Shown: positions 25,847 through 32,522 of the stretch, in pieces
How positions within the stretch are numbered: the first letter of the stretch is position 1
How the letters are laid out: every line of letters begins with the position of its first letter
Source: Bacteroidia bacterium
GTDB taxonomy: Bacteria; Bacteroidota; Bacteroidia; UKL13-3
Length of the DNA: 64,000 nucleotides
Direction: 5' to 3'
Assembly: GCA_019695215.1 (NCBI GenBank)
Contig: JAIBAK010000006.1
Location: forward strand, 1 to 64,000
Notes under the pieces: model-generated
The model's database searches: none
What the model saw: only the letters and a program-made list of their open reading frames with translations
What the model was told of the DNA's origin: nothing
Translations under genes and position numbers: made by a program

Positions 25847-27499
25847 TCATTCTCTAAAATACGGTTTCAATTCTGCTTCAAAATACTTCAGTGCATTTTT
25901 TACCGGAAGGGGTACTCCGCCCCCCAATGCACAAAGCGAACCGATTTCCATGGTTTCAATCAGGTCGGTGAGCAGGGTTTTATCCATTTTGTAATCGGAG
26001 GTGCGGGCTTTATGAATCATTTCGGCACCACGGGTTGACCCTAAACGACACGGAAAACATTTTCCGCAGCTTTCGTGCGCAGTAAATTCAAAAAGATGCT
26101 CGAGGTAATCAATCACCGGATAGGATTCGGGCAGGCATACCACCGAAGCATGACCCAGTAAAAATCCGTTCTGATTAAAACTTTCAAAATCTACGGTAAG
26201 GTCGTTTATTTTATCAACCGGAACCAATCCGCCCAGCGGACCGCCAATGTGCAGGGCCTTTACTTTTGATTTGAATCCCTTTCCCAGTTCATTGACCACA
26301 ACCGACAAAGGAGTACCCATATCAGCTTCATAAATACCGGGGCGATTAAAATACCCGTCTAATGAAATGAGTTTAGTTCCGGTAGACTTACCTCGACCAA
26401 TGGCGGCAAATTTCGCCCCGCCTTCGCGTATAATCCACGGTACACAGGCAAGGGTTTCTACATTGTTTACTACTGTTGGCTTATTGAATAAACCCTGTTG
26501 TGCAGGGTAGGGCGGGCGTACCCTTACTTCGGGTCTTTGTCCTTCAATAGAAGAAAGCAATGCTGTTTCTTCTCCGCAGATATAGGCTCCTTGCGCCCGA
26601 ATAACTTTAAAGTCGAACGAGAAAGCACTATTAAGTATATTTTCTCCGATAAAACCCGCTTCTTTTATTTTTTTTAGTTCCCCTTCAATAATATCAATAC
26701 TCTCGGGGTATTCACCTCGAATGTAAAGCACGCCCCAATTGGCACCGATGATATAACCTGTGATGATCATGCCAAGCAATACGCTGTGCGGGCGTTCTTC
26801 AAGCAGGTAACGATCGCTGTAGGCACCGGGGTCACCTTCATCGGCATTACATACTACAAATTTGGTTTTGCCCGGTGTGTTTTTGCAGCTTTCTAATTTA
26901 AACGACATAGGGAAACCTGCACCGCCACGTCCTCTTACTCCCGATATTTTCAGTTCATTTAATAACTCGTCAGGGGTTTTCTTCAATGCATCTTTCAAAA
27001 TGGAATAGAACGAGGAAATTCCCGGAAAATCTTCTGTAAGTACAGGTGTTCCCACCGATGCCACATGGTAAGAATCCGTTGGTTTTTTCTTTTCCGATTT
27101 GATGTCGGCTATTTGGTGAATGGCTTCTCCTGAATAGTTTTTCCCGTTGTAATGGAAAGCACTGTTTTCATGGCAGCGCCCAAGACAACACATATGTCCA
27201 ATTTCTTCGGCTTTGAAATATTTGCCTAATTGTTCGGTTACTTTCGGTTGTGTTCCCGCTGTGAGGCACGAGCTTCCGTTGCACACATATACTTTTTTGC
27301 CTTTGTTTTCTTCTCTGGTAAAATCATAAAAGGAGGCACTTCCGTACACATTGGCTTTTCCTACAAGGAATTCCTCGGCCAATTGTTCCATTTTATCTAC
27401 TTCGGGTGTACCGGTTTCTTTAGCTAACCGTCCTATTTGCTCAAAGAGATTGTTTTGTAACCCTTTTTTTCCTGTTAGATCACTGATATTTTTTGACAT
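25847..27499 (-). CDS. NAD-dependent formate dehydrogenase, fused NuoE/NuoF-like (diaphorase) subunit
   Basis: The 550-residue protein transfers electrons from the alpha subunit to NAD+. The N-terminal third is NuoE-like: a helical bundle, then a thioredoxin-fold [2Fe-2S] site with VCNGSSCLTAG and MCCLGRCHEN. The rest is NuoF-like: the FMN/NAD site GVRGRGGAGFPMSFKLE, NADEGDPGAYSDR, YICGEETALLSSIEG and a [4Fe-4S] site ESCGKCFPCR, followed by a last cysteine in GSLCALGGG. Fusion of these two parts is a known arrangement in soluble NAD-linked formate dehydrogenases and hydrogenases. It is the promoter-proximal gene of the operon and is cytoplasmic. Confidence 0.92.
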   Translation of the reverse strand: MSKNISDLTGKKGLQNNLFEQIGRLAKETGTPEVDKMEQLAEEFLVGKANVYGSASFYDFTREENKGKKVYVCNGSSCLTAGTQPKVTEQLGKYFKAEEIGHMCCLGRCHENSAFHYNGKNYSGEAIHQIADIKSEKKKPTDSYHVASVGTPVLTEDFPGISSFYSILKDALKKTPDELLNELKISGVRGRGGAGFPMSFKLESCKNTPGKTKFVVCNADEGDPGAYSDRYLLEERPHSVLLGMIITGYIIGANWGVLYIRGEYPESIDIIEGELKKIKEAGFIGENILNSAFSFDFKVIRAQGAYICGEETALLSSIEGQRPEVRVRPPYPAQQGLFNKPTVVNNVETLACVPWIIREGGAKFAAIGRGKSTGTKLISLDGYFNRPGIYEADMGTPLSVVVNELGKGFKSKVKALHIGGPLGGLVPVDKINDLTVDFESFNQNGFLLGHASVVCLPESYPVIDYLEHLFEFTAHESCGKCFPCRLGSTRGAEMIHKARTSDYKMDKTLLTDLIETMEIGSLCALGGGVPLPVKNALKYFEAELKPYFRE

Positions 27500-27701
27500 G
27501 TGTTTTAACTATATTCTAAAAGACAATTTTGCCTTTTCACTGAGCAAGTTACATTTTTTTAGAAACAAAGCTTATCGATTTTAACAATTTATTCCTACTT
27601 AATGTACTTCATTGCTAAGAATCACCTCTTAATAGATTAAAACACACTTTTCAACTATCTATTATTTACAGTCCATCGTACTTTAAATGGGGGATTTATT
27701 T

Positions 27702-27709
27702 TAATTTTG
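27702..27709 (+). promoter_or_regulatory. -7 box of the FGE-fold gene
   Basis: TAATTTTG matches TAnnTTTG and ends 7 nt before the ATG at 27717. No -33 TTG at the usual distance was found. Confidence 0.4.
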
Positions 27710-27716
27710 GTGTGGA

Positions 27717-29237
27717 ATGAAAGGCACCATTTTTTGTTTACTTTTTTTGATGTGCACTCCTGGGGTTTTTGCTCAGAACTGGAGCAAGGAAATTGTCAGG
27801 CGCAATAAAAAATTGCCTGGTCAGGTAGCTCCTTATGATATGGTATTGGTACCTGCCAAAGACAATATTCCGGCTTATTACATCAGCGTTATCGAGGAGC
27901 CCAATATCAATTATGTTATTTATCTTCAATGGCTTTTATATTCCTACGTAGACTACCCCGCGGTGGTTATACAGGCATTACCAAAAATGCCTGGCGACAC
28001 CTCTTTGAGTAAGATAAATGAACCCTATATTACAGGGTATCTTACTAATCCGGCTTATGCTTATTACCCCGTGGTGAATCTAAGCTGGGACCAAATTCAA
28101 AACTACCTGGCATGGAAAACCGATCGGTTAAACGAAGCCATTTTTTGCAGAATAGAACCGGCATTTTTTAACCCTATGCATTATGTGAATGAGAATATCT
28201 TTAATACAGAAGCGTACTATACAAACCAGTTCGCATTCGGACATGAATTTGAAGATACCGGTGGCGATATGCTCAAATCGTTTAACACAGGGGTGGCGTT
28301 TACCGGATTCAGGCTACCAACGGAAATGGAGTGGGATAATGCAAGGAAAATGCAACTGGAGCCCCCCTTCGGCTCCAAGAAGTATCCAAAGCAGTATCCA
28401 TTACATCCTTTTGGAGAGGGTTATTTTACATTGATGTGGGGAGATTATTACTCAAAGTTTCCTGTTCACAAACTGTACGGAGGAGGATATTATATGGCAG
28501 AGTATTGGTCCCACCTTCCGGGTGAACAGTTTTATGATGTCAAAACTATTGTGAATTACAAAACACAAAAAGGGTCTTTTGAAAAGGTTAACTACAATCC
28601 GGATCAGGTTGCTCTGGGATTAGACTCAGTGTTTCGATGCATTTATGATTATCCTTTGAATTCGTATGGGCTCATAAATCTTGATGGAGGAGTAAAAGAA
28701 TGGCTGCTTGATACCTTTGCACAACAGCCGGTTTATACGCACTGGCTGAATGTGATGAAAATGGGCGGATTTAATACAGAGCAAGCGGTTTTGTATGATG
28801 CTAACGGCTACATATCGGAAAAAGATAGTCTTGGGCATCATCCTTTCCGGTTTATAGGATTAGATCATAAAGGGGATCCCCGACCAATAGGCAGGTACAT
28901 GACCAATGGCTCAGGGTATAGGGTAGTGAAGGGAGGTACCTGGGACAAGCCGGGTTATTACAGAGCAGCTATGAGGGGCGATTCGTCAGCAACCAATGTT
29001 GGTTTCAGATGTGTGCTTCCATATACCGGGGCACCTGTTATAAAAGGTGGCCTTGTAAATTGGGATAAACCTTTTAAATATACGAAAGCCTGCATCCCTG
29101 TATTAAATGAAAATCATTGGGTTTTACGAGATTCTTTTGAGCGCACAAAACGTGAGCAGAAGTTGAGAAAAAAATCAGACAAGGAAAAATTAAAACAATA
29201 CAGGAAGGCTCATAGAAAGTTGAAGCAAACACAGTAG
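27717..29237 (+). CDS. Exported FGE-sulfatase (SUMF1) fold protein, probably non-catalytic
   Basis: The 506-residue protein has a signal peptide (to FAQ, about residue 20) and the formylglycine-generating-enzyme fold: VNLSWDQIQNYLAW, GFRLPTEMEWDNA, NLDGGVKEWLLD, GYRVVKGGTWDKPGYYRAAMRG and NVGFRCVLP. The catalytic cysteine pair of true formylglycine-generating enzymes, normally in the segment after GGSW, is replaced by DKPGYYRA without cysteine, so sulfatase activation is unlikely. Similar proteins include the gliding and T9SS proteins GldJ and GldK, but the lipoprotein cysteine of GldK is missing. A lysine- and arginine-rich tail of about 35 residues ends the protein. The role is unknown. Confidence 0.8.
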   Translation: MKGTIFCLLFLMCTPGVFAQNWSKEIVRRNKKLPGQVAPYDMVLVPAKDNIPAYYISVIEEPNINYVIYLQWLLYSYVDYPAVVIQALPKMPGDTSLSKINEPYITGYLTNPAYAYYPVVNLSWDQIQNYLAWKTDRLNEAIFCRIEPAFFNPMHYVNENIFNTEAYYTNQFAFGHEFEDTGGDMLKSFNTGVAFTGFRLPTEMEWDNARKMQLEPPFGSKKYPKQYPLHPFGEGYFTLMWGDYYSKFPVHKLYGGGYYMAEYWSHLPGEQFYDVKTIVNYKTQKGSFEKVNYNPDQVALGLDSVFRCIYDYPLNSYGLINLDGGVKEWLLDTFAQQPVYTHWLNVMKMGGFNTEQAVLYDANGYISEKDSLGHHPFRFIGLDHKGDPRPIGRYMTNGSGYRVVKGGTWDKPGYYRAAMRGDSSATNVGFRCVLPYTGAPVIKGGLVNWDKPFKYTKACIPVLNENHWVLRDSFERTKREQKLRKKSDKEKLKQYRKAHRKLKQTQ

Positions 29238-29270
29238 CTGTTCCTGAAATGTCATATTGTAAAAAGATAA

Positions 29271-29302
29271 AAAAAGCCGCTCCCTTGCGGGAACGGCCTT
29301 TT
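29271..29302. terminator. Bidirectional terminator between convergent genes
   Basis: A run of A, then GCCG-C-TCCC, a TTGC loop and GGGA-A-CGGC, then TTTT. A/T runs on both sides allow termination of both the FGE-fold gene and the T9SS beta-helix gene. Confidence 0.8.
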
Positions 29303-29324
29303 AAGGGTTAGGGTTGGGGTACGT

Positions 29325-31442
29325 TTATTGGATAATTAGTTTGCTAACTGCGTTCATTTTTTCATCACCTATCAGGTAAATTCCTTTAGGCAAATCATGA
29401 AGTTGCAGGGTAGTTTTGCCGGTGATCATTTCTTTTTTCATCACTTCTCCAAGTATGTTCATGATAAGAATGGTGACAGGTTGTTGTGTTTCGATGATTA
29501 AAGTTCCGTTACTTGGATTTGGATAAAAGTTAACTCCCGTGAGAAGTGTAAATTCTTTTACCCCTACAAAACCAACACTGAAATCGGCTGAGGTTCCGGT
29601 GCAGCTTGACTGTACCACGCTTACTTTGTAGGTGCCATTGCTTACCGGAGTATGGGTGCTTCCTGTAGCTCCTGAGATGCTATTTCCGTTCAGATACCAT
29701 TGATAAGAACTAAAAGGGCCACCGTTGGCGGTGAGGGAAGCACCATTTCGGGTGATGGTAGGCTGTGGAAGAGGAGTGACAGTCAGGTTGAGTGTGCGTA
29801 CCGAATCACATCCGCCTGCATTGGTAAAGGTGGCGGTATAAAATCCATTGGCTCCATAATTTGTGCTGTTGAACATAAACGAATCTCCCTGGCAGATAGT
29901 GGTTGCAAAGGTATCGTTGCTTGAAGTTTTCATGGTTAGTGTGAGCGTGATGACCGAGTCACAACCCGCAACATTAGGAATAGTATCACGGTACGTGCCG
30001 GGTGAATTCAGGTTTTGACCACCAAAGTTGTACATACTTCCGGGGCATATAGCTGCATTGATGCTGCTGGCGGTTGGACCACTAAGTGTTCCGAAATATT
30101 CATAGGCACCGCGGTCAACGATGCTGTGTTGTACACGAGAGTTTTCTTCAACATCATAGGTTGAATTATTTACATTAACGGTTCCTCCGCTTCCGTCAGG
30201 GACGATTGCTGAGCCGGCATTAATAGCGGGTGAGCAGGGGGAAAGACGGTAGTTATTAATTACGGGCCCAACAAACTGAGGATTGGCCACAAGGTTACCC
30301 CCGTTAGCAATAATTGTGTTAAAAGAATCAGTTACCTGCAACAGGTTTTTAGCCACGATAGTTTGTCCGTAAAAGTTACGGGCTCCGGCTCTTCGGTAAA
30401 TAGCTTTGCCGGGTGCGTTGTTCCAGAAAATATTATTCGTGCCAACAAAGTTGGAAAGGTTGGATGGGGAGGCTGCTCCTTGTGTACCTTCTGCACAAAT
30501 AACACCTCCATCATTTCCGCAGGCATTGTTGGTGAATGTATTCCAATTGATGTTAAAACCGAAAGAAGATGAAGGATCGCTGTTGTTGCGGCATACGGCT
30601 CCTAAAATGGCGGTATTGGAACCTAAAGAAACGTTTCTGTAAACAGCGTTAGAATAGAAATTCCAGCCATACCCGGTAACTCCGTTAGTACCTGGAATGT
30701 GAAAGCCCATTACGGCCCATTCATCGGCTATATTATGGTAGAATTTATTCTGGTGAATATTCATCGTTGTACTTCCATTGTTCACATAGTAAACATAGTT
30801 GGCAATGCCTGCACTGGAGCCGGCTGTATTCTGCCTGATCACACAATTTTTTATGGTAATGGTATGTGATCCGCTGCCGTTGGCATTTCGGTTAATATAA
30901 ATACCGGCACCCCATTTTCCGTTTCCGTCACTGGTTCCGTTGGCATTACCATCCTGTATCCAGCATCCGTCAATGGTTACCGAGTAGGTATTTGCACCAC
31001 TCAGGGAGATTTTAACAACATTGTAGGCATTTTCGGCACGGGAGGAGTGTTCTTTACGCAGATCCGTAGTAAAATCGGTATCATTGTGATTGATGTCTCC
31101 GCTCAGAATGGTTCTGTAAATCTGAGGTACCCGCTGGGAAATGGAATTAGGGCTTCCTGTGTTGGCAAAGCCTCCGTACAAGGTCAGGCTCTTATTGGTA
31201 ATTTCAAAACTTACATCCCTTCCTAATCCTGCTGGAACATAAAAGGTGTCGGCAGCTATCCATACCTGTGCACCTGAAGGGGCATTTGTTAGTGCCGTAC
31301 GCAGGTTGGTATAAGCATTAGTCCAGCTTGTTCCATTGTTTGTACCGCTGGCTGTTTTCTTTACATACACAATGGTTTGCCCCATTCCCTGCAACCCCAT
31401 TGTGAGCAATGTCATCATTAAAATGTACTTCATTGTTTTCAT
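29325..31442 (-). CDS. Secreted right-handed beta-helix protein with T9SS sorting domain
   Basis: The 705-residue protein has a signal peptide (to GQ, about residue 22) and a long N/G/T-rich parallel beta-helix (about 25-450; for example NNGTSWTNAYTNLRTAL, IDGCWIQDGNAN and AINAGSA), as found in polysaccharide lyase-like and adhesive surface proteins. Two short repeats follow with GCDSVITLTLT and GCDSVRTLNLT endings, each preceded by a CPG- or CQGDSF-type motif, then an Ig-like region and a T9SS domain beginning at FYPNPSNGT and containing LPKGIYLI. It should be exported across the outer membrane. No catalytic residues are recognisable. Its promoter region contains the putative LytTR operator, and the LytTR system lies immediately upstream. 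Confidence 0.88.
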   Translation of the reverse strand: MKTMKYILMMTLLTMGLQGMGQTIVYVKKTASGTNNGTSWTNAYTNLRTALTNAPSGAQVWIAADTFYVPAGLGRDVSFEITNKSLTLYGGFANTGSPNSISQRVPQIYRTILSGDINHNDTDFTTDLRKEHSSRAENAYNVVKISLSGANTYSVTIDGCWIQDGNANGTSDGNGKWGAGIYINRNANGSGSHTITIKNCVIRQNTAGSSAGIANYVYYVNNGSTTMNIHQNKFYHNIADEWAVMGFHIPGTNGVTGYGWNFYSNAVYRNVSLGSNTAILGAVCRNNSDPSSSFGFNINWNTFTNNACGNDGGVICAEGTQGAASPSNLSNFVGTNNIFWNNAPGKAIYRRAGARNFYGQTIVAKNLLQVTDSFNTIIANGGNLVANPQFVGPVINNYRLSPCSPAINAGSAIVPDGSGGTVNVNNSTYDVEENSRVQHSIVDRGAYEYFGTLSGPTASSINAAICPGSMYNFGGQNLNSPGTYRDTIPNVAGCDSVITLTLTMKTSSNDTFATTICQGDSFMFNSTNYGANGFYTATFTNAGGCDSVRTLNLTVTPLPQPTITRNGASLTANGGPFSSYQWYLNGNSISGATGSTHTPVSNGTYKVSVVQSSCTGTSADFSVGFVGVKEFTLLTGVNFYPNPSNGTLIIETQQPVTILIMNILGEVMKKEMITGKTTLQLHDLPKGIYLIGDEKMNAVSKLIIQ

Positions 31443-31471
31443 ACGTGTATGTGTTTTATTAATTGTTGGTA

Positions 31472-31479
31472 CAAAACTG
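31472..31479 (-). promoter_or_regulatory. -7 box of the T9SS beta-helix gene
   Basis: On the minus strand CAGTTTTG matches 7 of 8 positions of TAnnTTTG, 29 nt before the start codon. No -33 TTG is at the usual spacing, consistent with activator dependence. Confidence 0.4.
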
Positions 31480-31512
31480 CCACATGCCGCAATATTTAAC
31501 TACTGGAAACCC

Positions 31513-31545
31513 ATAACCGGTAAGTTTGGATTCATTTTCCGGTAA
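31513..31545 (-). promoter_or_regulatory. Candidate LytTR operator upstream of the T9SS beta-helix gene
   Basis: Two direct repeats of ACCGG type (plus-strand ACCGGT at 31516 and TCCGGT at 31538, 22 bp apart) flank the core TTGGATTCATTTTC. The same core occurs upstream of the LytTR regulator gene. The near repeat starts 37 nt upstream of the -7 box, exactly as at the other site. LytTR proteins bind paired direct repeats about 21 bp apart. Confidence 0.5.
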
Positions 31546-31664
31546 ATGGTTTTTAGGCTAAGGTGTAAAGTTTGAAGCTGAGGTTGGAATACAAATGAGG
31601 ACTTCCGGGTGGGTCATTATCCTTAAACGACCGGAAGGAAAAACTCTAAATCTGAAACAAGGAA

Positions 31665-32432
31665 TTATCCTACGGTAAGTTTGTTGTCTTTAAGCTGCTG
31701 CTCAAAATCGGATTTACGCTCTCGGGCCACGTACACCGAGGTGCCGTTTTCAAGCAGGAGGCTGCTTTCACCGCGATTGTATTTTTTGATGAAGTTGATA
31801 TTTACAATATAGGATTTATGCGACCGGAAAAAATTGGCCCTGGCTGCCAATACATCTTCAAAGAATTTTATTTTTTTACTTACAAGAAGCGGGGCACCAG
31901 TTCTTAAATGCACATTGGTATAAGAGCCGTCAGCCTCTAAGTACATAATATCATTCACCTCTACAAACAGCAGTCCGTCACTTACCGGGAGCGCAATTTT
32001 ATTGAACTGCTCGTGGTGAAAAGCGTCTTTCAACAGATCAATGCGTTGCTGCATGTCCTGTTTGTTTAAGCGGGCCACCGCTTTTTCAACGGCCGCTTTC
32101 AGTTTATCAATATCAACTGGTTTCAGCAGGTAATCAACTGCCGAAACTTCGAATGCCTTTAACGTGTATTCGTGGTAGGCAGTTACAAAAATAATTTCAA
32201 AATCAACGTCACGAAAAAAGTTGAGTAACTCAAACCCATTATACTCGGGCATTTCAATATCCAGAAAAACCAATTGAGGCCGGTGCTGGTTAATGGCAAT
32301 TACTCCAGCCGGAACATTGGCTACCGATGCAATGATTTCTACTTCGGGACAAAACTGCTTAATAAAGCTGGCCAGTGTGTTACGGGCTCTGTCTTCATCA
32401 TCTATAATTATGGCTTTAATTGGCGCAGTCAT
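31665..32432 (-). CDS. LytTR family response regulator
   Basis: The 255-residue protein has an N-terminal receiver domain (about 1-120) with the phosphoacceptor Asp58 in LVFLDIEMPEYNG, an acidic pocket DDED at 11-14, T/A at VTAY and K in YLLKPVD. A C-terminal LytTR DNA-binding domain (about 150-250) has IMYLEADGSYTNVHL and FFRSHKSYIVNINFIKKYNRG. It is the natural partner of the histidine kinase encoded 90 nt upstream. It probably controls the adjacent T9SS beta-helix gene and itself, since both have the same motif before their -7 boxes. Confidence 0.93.
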   Translation of the reverse strand: MTAPIKAIIIDDEDRARNTLASFIKQFCPEVEIIASVANVPAGVIAINQHRPQLVFLDIEMPEYNGFELLNFFRDVDFEIIFVTAYHEYTLKAFEVSAVDYLLKPVDIDKLKAAVEKAVARLNKQDMQQRIDLLKDAFHHEQFNKIALPVSDGLLFVEVNDIMYLEADGSYTNVHLRTGAPLLVSKKIKFFEDVLAARANFFRSHKSYIVNINFIKKYNRGESSLLLENGTSVYVARERKSDFEQQLKDNKLTVG

Positions 32433-32442
32433 TTAACAGGTA

Positions 32443-32450
32443 CAAATGTA
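32443..32450 (-). promoter_or_regulatory. -7 box of the LytTR regulator gene
   Basis: On the minus strand TACATTTG is a full match to TAnnTTTG, 10 nt before the ATG at 32432. There is no -33 TTG at N19, as expected for a promoter needing an activator. Confidence 0.5.
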
Positions 32451-32483
32451 TTAAAGAAATCGAAGCCATGCGGGGTTCAATCC

Positions 32484-32516
32484 ATATTCGGTGCAATTGG
32501 ATTCATTTTCGGTAAA
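32484..32516 (-). promoter_or_regulatory. Candidate LytTR operator upstream of the LytTR regulator gene
   Basis: Direct repeats of ACCGAA type on the minus strand (plus-strand TTCGGT at 32487 and at 32508, 21 bp apart) flank TTGGATTCATTTTC. The near repeat starts 37 nt upstream of the -7 box. The site lies wholly in the gap between the kinase stop codon and the regulator start. Confidence 0.5.
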
Positions 32517-32522
32517 AAGGGT

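Noticed and set aside
27717-29237. Active sulfatase-modifying enzyme
   Set aside because: The catalytic cysteines are missing and no sulfatase gene is nearby.
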